Source of the DNA: Desmodesmus armatus | Taxonomy: Eukaryota > Chlorophyta > Chlorophyceae > Sphaeropleales > Scenedesmaceae | Assembly: GCA_007449985.2 (NCBI GenBank) | Contig: VIIQ02000004.1 | Coordinates: forward strand, 1,022,563 to 1,086,562 | Reading direction: 5' to 3' | Length of the DNA stretch: 64,000 bases | Part shown: positions 48,583 to 59,174 of the stretch, one piece after another | Numbering within the stretch: position 1 is the first letter of the stretch | Layout: every line of letters begins with the position of its first letter | Translations under genes and position numbers: made by a program | The notes under the pieces: model-generated | Told to the model about the DNA's origin: nothing | Seen by the model: only the letters and a program-made list of their open reading frames with translations | Databases searched by the model: none

Positions 48583-49140
48583 CTGCGCATGCGACATGTG
48601 ACGTCTGAGTCAATTCAGGTCATCGCTTTACAATCAGGGGGCAGTGTCAGGATGTTTTGGGATTGATTGATGAGGGCAGGGCTCAGGCCGAGCAGTGGGC
48701 TGTCATTGATTTGACAGCTGAAGTTTGAATTTTGGATGGACTTGCAACGGCATATGTGGTGGCAGCAGCAGCAGTGTGAGCGGGTGGCAGCAGCTGAATG
48801 TTGCAGTGTGGGAGGGAGTGTGACCCACGTGGCTGTTTGGCTCAGTTGGCCACTGACTAAGCAGCGCTACTGAGGGGCTGTGATGACTGATTGCAGGAGT
48901 GGCAGCCTGCTTCACTGTGCTTGACCCAGGGGTTTGGTGATACGGTGTCACTGATAAGAGAGGGCCAGCCTAGCTCGGTTCTGCTTGACTCAAGCCAGTA
49001 ACTCTCTGGATATCAGGCTGTCTGTTTTTGGTTGGGTGGGATGCCGCTGGGTGGTACCTGTGATGCATGACAGTGTGATGCTTGACCGTGCAGGCATTGG
49101 CGATTGCTGGTGTGTTTAGGTGAATCAGTTGCAGTAGTGT
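48583..49140. other. Region without supported gene
   Basis: No exon can be supported between the last candidate exon of the Ser/Ala-rich gene and the repeats beginning near 49145. Confidence 0.35.
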
Positions 49141-49144
49141 CTCT

Positions 49145-49535
49145 CTTCTTTGGTCGAAACAGGTGCCCGTGATGGGCACCTAGCAGTACCTGTGGGTGGT
49201 TGTCCTGCAGCTGAAGGCTATTGAATCCGTGATACACATGCAACTGCGTGGCTATCCCAGCTTGACAGGGGGCGGCGTCGGCAGCCTGGGTCTTAGCCTT
49301 CATCGGATGCGGCTACTGTGTTTGATTCAGGGTTCAGCTTTCCTGCTGCTGTTTGCGTAGCGTCTCTCTTGGTTTGGGAAGGTACCCCGGATGGGCACCT
49401 GTTGGTGGTCCTGCAGTGCAGGACTGCTGAAGGCTGTCATGTGCTGAGTGCTGAAGGCTACTGGATTTGTGATATACATGCAACTGCGTGGCTATCCCAG
49501 CATGACAGGGGGCGGCGGGGGGCAGCCTTGATGAT
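49145..49535 (+). repeat. Diverged direct repeat, about 220-240 bp apart
   Basis: Segments near 49147-49300 and 49360-49530 share TCTCTCTTxxTTGG, GATGGGCACCT, GTGGTxGTCCTGCAG, and the block ATACATGCAACTGCGTGGCT continuing ATCCCAGC. They may be old copies of an exon neighbourhood, but no gene is assigned. Confidence 0.7.
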
Positions 49536-49619
49536 GCGGATGGTGTGGTTGATCCAGGGTGTATCTGCCCTGCGGCTGCCTACGGCTGGTGCGACTGATC
49601 CAGCGTTTGTCCTTTTTTG

Positions 49620-50040
49620 CGGCTGTTCAAGGCTGGTGTGATTGCTTTTGGGTTTATTTATTGTGCAGCACCTGGCTGCTGTCGCTTGGTCTATCTGTGG
49701 GGTGGCAACCTCACTGTGGTGTTTGATCCTTCTACCAATGCTTTTGGCCCTCAGCATTGTGCTGGGGGTGGCATCTTGCTGTCTGAGAATCCGGGTGACC
49801 TGCGCATCTTGCGGCTGTTTCAAGGCTGGTGTGATTGCTTTTGGGTTTATTTATTGTGCAGCACCTGGCTGCTGTCGCTTGGTCTATCTGTGGGGTGGCA
49901 ACCTCACTGTGGTGTTTGATCCTTCTACCAATGCTTTTGGCCCTCAGCATTGTGCTGGGGGTGGCATCTTGCTGTCTGAGAATCCGGGTGACCTGCGCAT
50001 CTTTGGCTGCAAGATCAGTAGGTTACTATCTAATAGTAAC
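49620..50040 (+). repeat. 193 bp near-identical tandem duplication with exon-like content
   Basis: A block from about 49620 to 49812 is repeated at about 49813-50005, virtually identical over the whole unit. Each contains an acceptor-like TTATTGTGCAG followed by an open segment LVYLWGGNLTVVFDPSTNAF and GPQHCAGGGILLSENPGDLR. The second copy continues into IFGCKI and a possible donor GTAGGT. It is probably a recently duplicated exon of an unidentified plus-strand gene, perhaps downstream exons of the Ser/Ala-rich gene. Confidence 0.85.
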
Positions 50041-51304
50041 CTTTGATAGGTCAAGAGGCTGAAGCTGCCTTAGTCTGCCAGCTTCAAACTGCAGCAGCCA
50101 CCTAAAGGGTCCTGTTCATGCATATCGTAGGCACTTTTCAACAGCCAGGCCCAATTTGCGTTTTAGGGTGTTCCTCAAATGCTGCTCAAAGCTACCGGCT
50201 GACTTGTGACAGGCTTGTTAGGCAGGATGTGCCTGTGTTGCTGGTGCATTTGTTGTAGCATCATACGCAGCCAGCTTGTGCTTTGCTCCCTTCTGACTCT
50301 CCTGAGTAATGCTCCGCAGGTTTAGGCGCAGGCGAAGGGTTTGTTGCAGCGATATCAGCAGTTACATTTGCAGACTGATTGTGCCGTAGTGCACCTCCCA
50401 TCTCTGTTTGTATGACTGCATCAGGTTGAGTCATGATCACGTAATCATGCTCATGGTTACGTAGTAGAGGTCACACAATCACTCCATGTAGCACAGTGCT
50501 GCATGTGGCACAGTGCTTGCAGATGTGAGATGCCACAGTGCGCGTCATGCACAGCACTGTGGCAGTGCCACTGTCGGCATGGTCGAAGCCTTGGGACCTG
50601 TGTGGTTTGTTGTGTAGGCAAGCAGCAGTGATGTCTATTTATGTATATATATGTCTCTATTTTCATGTGTATGTATGCAGCTTCAGACTTGCGTTTTGTT
50701 TGGTACTTGTGACTCGGTTTCATACTGGTGTCACAATGCATGTCTCTCAGGCCCCAGTCTCCTGTTTGGCTCACTGCTGCTGCAACAGGCGGTGTGTGCT
50801 CAAAGCTACCTGTGCGCAAGCCACTGTTGCAACCTAGTTTAAACACCCTTTTTGAACCATGTCGGTTGGACACTTCCTGAGTGCCTCAACAGCTGCATCG
50901 GGGTGTGCTCACTGTATGCTCACAGTATGCCAACCGCACCCGCCATATAGCCAGAAACAGCATAGCCCTTTACGCCCATCTCACACTCTCTCTCATTCCG
51001 GATCCCTGCCCCGGAATGTTACGCATTTGACTTTCCCCTCGCAACTCGTAACAGCAGCAGCCCCAGACTGTCACCAAGCCTGCAGATTCGGCTGTATAAC
51101 CAATTGCACAAGCAGAGGCCTTCTGCAGGCCGCCTGCGTCAGTCTGTACTGTGCATTCTGCACATCATGAAAACACGAACAGGAGCAGCAGTACCTAGGC
51201 ACCTTGCAGCACCTGGGAGTCGTTATCAGCAATGCGTTCCTTGCTGCAGCTCAATACAAACTAAAAACCAAAATCTCGTAACATAAGCCGCTGCGCAACT
51301 GCAA
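50041..51304. other. Intergenic region, no supported gene
   Basis: No exon is supported over about 1.2 kb. It lies downstream of the RNF14-like gene on the minus strand and should include its 3' UTR. Confidence 0.4.
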
Positions 51305-53015
51305 TCAATCTCCGTGCTGCTTGCACGCGCCAGCCCCGACAAAGTGCAGTCCGACTTTCCCGCGCAGCCACGACCTGCACGCGTAGCAGAAGTGACTCGT
51401 GCAAGACCAGCACCGCAGCAGATTGTTGCGGCCCTCCCGCAAGTTTTCCTGTCCGCAGACTGGGCACCTGCATAGCCTGGCGCCAACGTGCTGCCGTCCT
51501 CTCAAAACTCCGACGTGCAACTGCTCCACCTGCTGAGCACGCTCGTTGGCAAACAGCATCGCGTGCCAGCGGTCGATCTCGGCTTGGTCGAACAGCACGC
51601 AGAGCTTGTTGTCGCGGAAGTGGTCGTAGCCGGTGATCGCCTGCACGTCAGGACGAAGTTTGACATCAACAGCAGCAGCGGTGAAGGAATCCTTGTTTTA
51701 CCTTACTGAACTCGGTTTGTAACTGATGGTGTTAGTGCAGTCATCACACTCGATGCATGCCTGTTGGAAACAACGGTAGAAGTGATCACAGATGAATGCC
51801 CCAAAACCCTCGTGCCCCCACCTAATCCCCAAAAGCGGTTACGTTTCCAGCACCAGTGCTTGCCGCAATTTGAGCAGCTCGTCTCATTGCAGCCCTCCTC
51901 TTGATCCTGACGCATGCTGTGTTTTTTGCCATGCGCCACACAGGACACCCCTTCCAAGGCGTTCAGCGGCTGAACACTGCAGTGGGGTGGAATCACCCCC
52001 CCCCCCCCCCCCCCCCACCCCAGCCCCCAACACCACCTCCCAGCGCCCGCCCCTCCCCCGTCGCCAAGAAATCCCTGCTTCCCCCCACCTGGTTGCACTT
52101 CCAGCACCAGTGCTTGCCACAGTTAGTGCAGCTCATCTTGTTGCAGCCCTCATTCTTCATCGTGGCCATGCCACACACCGGACACGCCTTGCTGGACGCA
52201 GCAATGAACTTCAAGTTCATGGCTTGGGACTGCAGATCCAGGTCACGCATGCGGTCTTCTGCTGTAGTGCCACGCCGGCGACGACCCAGGATGCGCACAC
52301 GCTGTGGTTTGGGGTGGGGGTGGGGGGTGATGTGAGCAGCAGCAGCAGCAGCAGCGCAGCAGCAGCGCAGCAGCAGCACCAGCAGCAGCACCAGCAGCGG
52401 CAGACGCAAAAAAGGGAGCAAGGCGGGTCAGTATTTCAGTGGTGGCAGGAGAGGGGGGGGCACATTGCTGGAGGCAGCAATGACCTTGAGGCTCATTGCC
52501 TGCGCCTGAAGGTCCAAGTCCCGCATACGGTCTTCTGCAGTAGTGCCACGCCGCCGGCGGCCCAGGATGCGCACACGCTGTCGTGGGGTGCAGGGAGGTG
52601 AACAGCAGCCGCGGCAGCGCAGGCGCAGCAGTAGTGGCGGGGGCAGGTGAGGTAGGCGCTGCAAGGGTGCCAGCTTTTTCTGTATGCGCTGCAGACTCTG
52701 TGCACACAGCTGCCGACACATTTTTTCACTCTACTTCAATCTCGATGTCACAATACCCGCCCCAACAAAACCCCTGCCCCCCCCCCCCCAGAAAACCGGA
52801 GGTGTCCACCCCCCCTTCCCTCTCACCTCCTCCAAATTCAGGCATGCACTGCCAGGGTGCCAGCTGTCGCTGCATTCCGCACAGAATGCGTAGAGGCACT
52901 TGGGGCACTGCGCACAGCCGTCACTGTCGGCCACTGACACCGTGTCGCAGCGCGGGCAGTACACCACATCATCCATGCGGTCTAGGGCACGGGACAGCAC
53001 CATCTCCTCCCACCT

Positions 53016-53056
<41 letters not shown>

Positions 53057-53099
53057 GTCGGGGTCAGTGTCAGTGAGTGGTTGCAGCGGCAGCGGCAGC

Positions 53100-53133
<34 letters not shown>

Positions 53134-53248
53134 GCGGCGGCGGCGGCAGCAGCAGCATTGTTGTTTGGCAGCAGTCTTTGTGGTGGGGGCAGTATACCAC
53201 GCTGTCCATGCGGTCTAGCGCACGCGACAGCACCATCTCCTCCCACCT

Positions 53249-53332
<84 letters not shown>

Positions 53333-56168
53333 CCACTTCAAAATTGGGGGGGGGGGAGCAGGGCCAGTACACATGTTGTCAACGAGGCCCAACGCCCGGG
53401 ACATACAGTAACACAAAACACAGCAGCTGCCCACCTCGCATAATCCTCCTCCCCAAGCAGGTCCTCGATGGTGTGAAAGGGCAGCAGATTCCTGCAGCTG
53501 GGTTCAGGGCAGCTGCAACTCCAGCAAATGCGTCCCTGTTTTGGGCTCACCTTGTATCGCCAGTGAATGCCGTGTAATAAAGGCCTGCTAACCTGACCCC
53601 CCCAACCCCTGCCAAGCAGCCGCCCACCTCGCAAACTCATCGTCCCCCAGCAGTTCTTTGATGGTGTATGGGGGCAGCAGCTTCCTGCAGCTGGGTTCAG
53701 GGCAGTGCACTCCCTCTTCCCGCCCCCCCCCCCCCCTATAACATACAGACATAGCAGCATCCCACCCCGCGCACTTGTCAGCCCCCACGCACACAACATG
53801 CAAACACAGCAGCCACCCACCTCGCAAACTCATCCTCCCCAAAAAAAACTCCTTGATGGTGTGAAGGGCAGCAGCTTCCTGCAGCTCAGTTCAGGGCAGC
53901 GCATCCACCCCCCCCCCCCTTCCACGCCCAACCAAACACACAACATAATCCCACACACCAGCCCCCCCCCCAACATAGAGGGTATGCCCACCTGGCAAAC
54001 TCCTGCTCTCCCAGCAGCTCCTTGATGGTGTATGGGGGCAGCAGCTTCCTGCAGCTGGGTTCAGGGCAGCGCATGTTCTCAACCGCACCGCTGTCCAGCT
54101 GTGCTGCTGCTGACGCACTGAGGCACTGCCGGCAGTAGAAGTGGCGACACTCTGGCAACCGTAGGCAAGAGGAGCCAGGGACCTGCGTGTGTGTGTGGGG
54201 GGGGGGGGAGGGGGAATAAGAAGGGGACACAACGGGAAACAATGCTGATTAGCTGTGGCAGCAGCAGAGTCGGGGCTCAAGGCTGGCAGTCTGAATGCAC
54301 ACCTGTTCACACAGTCGTGGATGTGTGAATGTTTCTAAGGGTTGCATGCACACCCGGAATTTGCAACCCTGACACATGTTTGAAGCAAATGTTGCATGTC
54401 CAACTGCTGCTGCTGAAGTCACCCACCACCAACCCACACACTTCCCACAGTCTTGCCCCCCCCCCCCCCCCCCCCCCACCCCCATCCCCCCCCCCCCACC
54501 CCCATCCCCCCCCCCCCCCCCCACCCCCATCCCCCCCACCCCCATCCCCCCCCCCCCATCCCCCCAACCCCCCCCCACCCCCATCCCCCCCCCCCCCCAC
54601 CCCCCCCCCATCCCCCCCACCCCCATCCCCCCCCCCCCCCCACCCCCACCCCCATCCCCCCCACCCCCACCCCCACCCCCCCCCACCCCCCACCCCCATC
54701 CCCCCCACCCCCATCCCCCCCACCCCCACCCCCATCCCCCCCCCCCCACCCCCATCCCCCCCAACCCCCCCCCCCACCCCCATCCCCCCCCCCCCCCATC
54801 CCCCCCACCCCCCCCCCCCACCCCCATCCCCCCCCCCCCCCCCCCCCCCATCTCCCCCACCCCCCCCCCCCCCCCCACCCCCATCCCCCCCCCACCCCCA
54901 CCCCCACCCCCCCCCATCCCCCCCACCCCCCCCCCCACCCCCATCCCCCCCCCCCATCCCCCCCCCCCCCATCCCCCCCCCCCCCCCCCATCCCCCACCC
55001 CCCCCCCCACCCCGCACACACACCTGTTCAAAGCAGATCAGCCACCCCCCAAACGCACATAGATCTCCCACACCTGCCCCCCCCCAACACACACACAACA
55101 TCAACGTCATCATGATACTGTATGTACATGTTACAACTCATGTGTTCGCCGCACCTGTTCAAAGCAGATGTTGCATGTCCAGCTGCTGCTGTTGAAGTCG
55201 TCAAGCTCTCGAGCAGCGTCATACCGCAGCAGCTGCATCGCCAGCTGCTCAACAGACAACTGGCTGCTGTTGCTGCTGCCGGCACTGCTGCCAAGGGCTG
55301 GCTGCGACGGCTGCTGCTGCTGCTCCTGCTGCTGCTGCTGCTGTTGGTGGTGGCCGACACCTTCCTCCTGCCGCTGCTGCTGCTGCTGCTGCTGATGTGC
55401 TATGTGTGGAGCACGTGCTTGCTGCTCATCCTGCTGCTGCTGCTGCTGTAGCTGCTGTGCGGCCATGCCCCTGCCACCACCACCACTCCTGCTCCTGCCC
55501 CGGCCTCTGTCCCTGCCTCTGCCCCTACTGCTGCTGCTGCTGCTGCTGCTGTCCACAGTGGGGCTGACTAAAGCTTTCCCAGTGGGGGTGAAGACTGCTG
55601 CTCCCGCTGACAGCTGCTGCTTGCCAGCACCACCACCACCACCGCTTCCAACCTCGCTGCCACTGCCGCCAACACCACTGCTGATGCTGCTGCTGCTGCT
55701 GCTGCTGATGCTGCTGACGTAATTTTCTGTATGCTGCCGCTGCTGCTGCTTGCCTGCACCCCTACCAACCCCTCCACCGCCACGACCACGACCACCCCCG
55801 ATGGCACCACTCCCATTGCTGCTGCTGCTTCTCCTGCTTTGTGCTGGCGGCTGCTGCCCCTGCTGCTGCCCGCGCTGCTGCTGCCGCTGCGGCTGCTCAC
55901 GCTGCTGCTGTTGCTGCTGCTGTTGATGCGTCTGTTGCGGCGCCTTCTGCTGCCGGTGCTGCTGCGGCGGCTGCTGCTGCTGTTCCTGCCGCTGCTGCCA
56001 CTCCTGCTGCTTCTGACAGTCGCAATGTTGTTGCTGCTGGTGGTGGTGGCCTGCACACTGCTGCTGCTGCTGCTGCTGGCCTCCACGCTGCTGCTGCTGC
56101 CGCGGCGGCTCTGGCAGCACTAACTCCTCACTAACACCCAATGCAGGCAGCGCCGACACCTTCATGTC

Positions 56169-56206
<38 letters not shown>

Positions 56207-56333
56207 GCGGCGGCTCTGGCAGCACCAGCTCCTCACTCACACCCAGCGCAGGCAGCGCCGACACCTGGACATACTCCTGATGCTGCTGGTGGTGGTGGCC
56301 TCCACACTGCTGCTGCTGCTGCTGGCCAGCACA

Positions 56334-56371
<38 letters not shown>

Positions 56372-56661
56372 GCGGCGGCTCTGGCAGCACTAGCTCCTCA
56401 CTGACACCCAATGCAGGCAGAGCGGACACTTTGACCCACTCCAACATAGCAAAGCACAGAGGTCCAGGCCCCTCCTCCTCCCAGAGCTGCTGCAGCTGCT
56501 GCCGTAGCTGCTGCTGCTGCTGATTGTCTAGCCAGCTGGCATGTAGGGCTATGATTGGTGGGGAGGTTTGGGAGGTGGGGTAGTTGGTTGGCAACTGGAG
56601 GGTGACACGAACTGGGGGGAGGTGCTTTATGGGGGGACCAAAGGGCATGAGGACCCCCTGA

Positions 56662-56702
<41 letters not shown>

Positions 56703-56714
56703 AGAGCCGTCAGC

Positions 56715-56751
<37 letters not shown>

Positions 56752-58434
56752 GTGTTGTGTGTGAGTGTGTGCATGTCGAGCATGAGCTGCAGCTGTCCTG
56801 CGGGAAGCTCAACAGACACGAGTGCCTCAGCACACAGCAGCCCCTCAGGACGGCCTGTGCAGCAGTAAGATATGCAGCAGGAAATGCAGCATAAATACAG
56901 GAAATGCATGTGGTCAGTTTCTAGTCAATGCCTTTTGTGTATTGCTCAACAGACACAAGTGCCTCAGCACACAACAGCTCCTCAGGACGGCCTGTAAACC
57001 ATCCAAGAAATGCGCATTGCAGCAAACCGGAAAGAAAAGAGTGATGGGGATCAGCTGCGTGATTTTGTGGCCGATGTGATCACTGTGCATTGCTTTCCAC
57101 AGACAGGAGTGTCTCGACACACAGCAGCTGCTCAGGTCCACCTGTGGGTCAAGCAACATGCAGCAGCAGGACATGAACAAGGGGGATGCGGGGTCAGGTA
57201 TAGGTGGGTGATGTGGCACACAAGGGCCTCAGCACACAGCAGCCCTTTCACAGGCATACTTTGACAGCAAAATATGACAATTTGGGTTGCTTCATCGCCT
57301 TGTACGGTGCTTCATGGCCGTGTAACACATGACTGACCAGCACCCCCCCCCCAAATACTACCCTACTACTTCTCTGGCAGTGTCTTGGCACATTCCCAAT
57401 CAACCCATCTGCTGGGACGGCAGTGGATGCTGGGATGCACAGCATCACGCTAAGACAACAGAGCCTGCTGCAACAAGCAAACATGACAGACTAAGAAGAA
57501 TGACGCTACCTGATGACGCAGGGGGTGGGTCGCTGCCTATGACTACCTGCACAGCACCCCCAGAACCACAGCGACCCCACTCCACAAGACACAACCCCTT
57601 TGCAATCCCACAAACACAAATAGAAGAAGACAAGAAGACAAGAAGACACACCTGATGAAACAGGGGGTGGGTCGCTGCCTATGAGGGCCTCCAGCTGCTG
57701 CTCCAGGTCCTCCTGCAACTCCCCTGCAGTGATGCCGCTGCCACTGGTGCTGCTGCTACGCTGTGCTGCGCTATTTTGAGTTGAGAGGCCAGGTATGTGC
57801 AGTACCCTGTTGCGCGTACAGCAGCAGCAGCAGCAGCAGCAGCGGCAGCGGCAGCGGCAGCGGCAGCGGCAGCGGGGCGCTCTTTGTGAGGAGTGGGAGA
57901 TAGTCGTGGGAAGGGGACGTTGCCGTCCAGTGATGTTTTTTTCCCCGCTGAATACAGCCCTGTGCACTGCCAGTGCCTAGAAGGTGAATCAGACCCTCCC
58001 ACCCACACATGCAAGGCCCCGTCTGCCCCATGCATGCAAATGCATGAACCCAACTCTACCCAACACAGGCACACCCATGACTGGCTGTGCACTGCAGTGC
58101 CGCGCAAGGTAGAGCCACAAAATATACCTCGCTGCAGTTGCCTTTCTGTGCACAGCAGCCATGCATGGTTCCTGCTGCCTTCACACAGCAGCACTATATG
58201 TCCATGCACAGCAGCCGAGTACATCTTCTCACCACAGCGACCGCGGGACAGATTGTAACAAGACGTCCATGCACAGCAACTGCTTCAGTTGTATTCAAGT
58301 CAATATTCCCTCAGTTAAAGCATCATGAAGCTGTCCATGCACCACCACACACACCTGAAGTTCTCTGCATAGATTGACTGCAGGGCCAGCACCTCCTCCA
58401 ACTGTGCCTGCCAGTCTTCTGCTGTGTACGCCAT
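51305..58434 (-). CDS. RWD + RING-IBR-RING E3 ubiquitin ligase, RNF14 type
   Basis: Supported exons: 58434-58355 (MAYTAEDWQAQLEEVLALQS), one near 57770-57655 (ELQEDLEQQLEALIGSDPPP), 56854-55155, 54182-53992, 53013-52827, 52301-52089, possibly 51752-51699, and 51640-51305. RBR ligases receive ubiquitin from an E2 on a catalytic Cys in RING2; RNF14 has an N-terminal RWD domain. Here RWD is split over the first three exons (VRVTLQLPTNYPTSQTSPPI, LWEEEGPGPLCFAMLEWVK). RING1 starts SSSWTCNICFEQ and continues LRLPECRHFYCRQC, MRCPEPSCRKLLPPYTIKEL. The IBR has VVYCPRCDTVSVADSDGCAQ, CPKCLYAFCAEC. RING2 is ACPVCGMATMKNEGCNKMSC with the presumed catalytic Cys in NEGC, then GKHWCWKC. The last exon has a further CPVCG/FCYAC pair and ends GACKQHGD, as in plant RWD-RBR proteins. 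A huge polyQ/Ser/Gly insert separates RWD and RING1. The join between exons 1 and 2 is unresolved. Confidence 0.88.
51838..52580 (-). repeat. Partial copies of the RING2 exon on both sides of the true exon
   Basis: The true exon is 52301-52089. Its first half (RVRILGRRRRGTTAEDRMRD) is copied at about 52578-52480, preserving the CAG acceptor. Its second half (EGCNxxSCxNCGKHWCWKxN) is copied at about 51930-51838. Both copies differ by scattered substitutions. Confidence 0.9.
53015..53056. repeat. CAG/CTG tract ending in the IBR exon acceptor
   Basis: A run of about 13 CAG units on the plus strand. In gene sense it is (CTG)n ending CTGCAG, the acceptor of the exon starting at 53013. Confidence 0.9.
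53195..53331. repeat. Copy of the IBR exon start with a long CTG tract
   Basis: The start of the IBR exon (EEMVLSRALDRMDxVVYCP) is copied at about 53249-53195 in minus orientation. It is preceded in gene sense by about 27 CTG units (53250-53331) ending in the same CTGCAG acceptor. Confidence 0.9.
53434..54082 (-). repeat. Four tandem copies of the end of the RING1 exon
   Basis: The segment encoding CPEPSCRKLLPPYTIKELLG and EQEFAR, with donor AG/GTGGGC, occurs in the true exon (54080-53992) and as copies at about 53902-53822, 53703-53626 and 53520-53434. Copies read LGDDEFAR and LGEEDYAR in the acidic part. The 53902-53822 copy lost a base in the CCATACACC region. Each is followed in gene sense by a G-run. 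Confidence 0.9.
54366..55200 (-). repeat. Copies of the RING1 first exon end flanking a C-rich tract
   Basis: The segment encoding SSSWTCNICFEQ with its donor (true copy about 55200-55155) is repeated at about 54420-54366 (SSSWTCNICFKH) and as a short remnant at 55036-55021 (CFEQ plus donor). The C-rich minisatellite lies between the copies. Confidence 0.85.
54457..55016. repeat. (C4-8)A(C)/(T) minisatellite, about 560 bp, strand-asymmetric
   Basis: Almost pure C on the plus strand with single A or AT interruptions giving units CCCCCAC and CCCCCATC. It sits in an intron of the RNF14-like gene, so the pre-mRNA carries long G-runs at high density. Confidence 0.98.
56095..56450 (-). repeat. In-frame triplication of the RWD C-terminal segment
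   Basis: The coding exon contains VSALPALGVSEELVLPEPPR three times, at about 56442-56380, 56265-56200 and 56162-56100, separated by polyQ linkers. The frame is kept throughout. In RNF14 this helix occurs once, at the end of RWD. Confidence 0.95.
56800..57245 (-). repeat. Tandem copies of an RNF14-like exon start
   Basis: Sequence for RPEGLLCAEALVSVE (true exon starts at 56854) recurs at about 56995-56940 (RPEELLCAEALVSVE), 57150-57098 and, short, 57240-57215. Similarity falls with distance. The first duplicate keeps the ACAG/GCCGTCCTGAGG acceptor region. Confidence 0.85.
57508..57695 (-). repeat. Duplicated exon end (IGSDPPPxSS plus donor region)
   Basis: The segment TAGGCAGCGACCCACCCCCT, in gene sense, occurs at about 57690-57655 and again at about 57545-57510. 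The first is the end of exon 2 of the RNF14-like gene (TCATCAG/GTGTGT); the second lies in the following intron. Confidence 0.85.
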
Positions 58435-58556
58435 GCTGCTGCTGTTGCTTCCGTAGCTAAAGCTATTCCTGCTGTTGATGATGTCGTGACCGTTGGGCTT
58501 GGGCTTCAAAGCTGAGAGAAGCTACTGACAGCACCAGCTGCTGTTGGGGACTGCTG

Positions 58557-58896
58557 CTATCTGCTGGAGTTGATCGCTGGGGCAGCAGGCTCGCTGAACA
58601 TCAGCCAACCGACGAACCCGAGAACTGATGCGATGAACGTCGTGATGAAGAGGCCGAGTGGCAGGTACAGCAAGCTTGTGGCTGGGAACAGGCGCAGCAC
58701 AGGCTGGTCTGGGTCGATGAAGGGCTGCAGGAGCAGATAGCGGCCGCATGGGGTGTCAGGGACGGTGCCAGGATGTTGATGAATATGTTGGTATGGTCAC
58801 AAGGCTGCTCACCGTCACCAGGAGCCACAAAGTGATGTAGCAGAAGGTGCAGATGGTGAGGCCCAGCAGCAGCTGCCCTAATCTGGCGTGTTGCAT
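58557..58896 (-). CDS. DPM2: Dolichol-phosphate mannosyltransferase subunit 2
   Basis: Two exons, 58896-58813 and 58724-58557, join in phase 0 (GTGACG/GTGAGC to CTGCAG/CCCTTC) and encode 83 residues, matching the 84-residue human DPM2. Exon 1 is MQHARLGQLLLGLTICTFCY followed by ITLWLLVT, the first transmembrane helix; exon 2 begins PFIDPDQPVLRLFPATSLLY and contains the second helix (LGLFITTFIASVLGFVGWLM). The PFID motif after helix 1 is characteristic. DPM2 stabilises the catalytic DPM1 subunit in the ER membrane, which makes dolichol-phosphate-mannose for N-glycosylation, GPI anchors and O-mannosylation. The stop lies 122 bases before the start codon of the RNF14-like gene on the same strand. 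Confidence 0.9.
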
Positions 58897-59174
58897 GTAT
58901 GACGACGAGTGGAGTGCTGACAGTTCAAGAATACACAATCATCAATGCCTCCAGAACAAGGTGGGATTTGCTAAGATTGGATTGAGTAAACGATCGCGAT
59001 CCAGCCCTGGTACTTGTTGCTAGTATGAATTTGCGATATTACGATACGGGATTCGTACAGCATTGTTACGTACATCTTTCAACCAATATGCCCCTCCTAC
59101 CGCAGCCTGGCCCATAAAGCATGTAGCAGCTGGCCCACCACTTGCACTTGCACGCACACAGTGCATGCAACATA

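Noticed and set aside
54329..55195. Proline-only and glycine-only frames of 200-290 residues on both strands
   Set aside because: They are translations of the C-rich minisatellite, open in all frames because of composition, with no domain or splice support.
12815..57695. Explaining all duplicated exon edges as assembly errors
   Set aside because: Most copies differ by scattered substitutions and indels, and their flanks are unique. Assembly duplication would give identical copies. Only the 49620-50005 pair is close enough to need read-depth confirmation.
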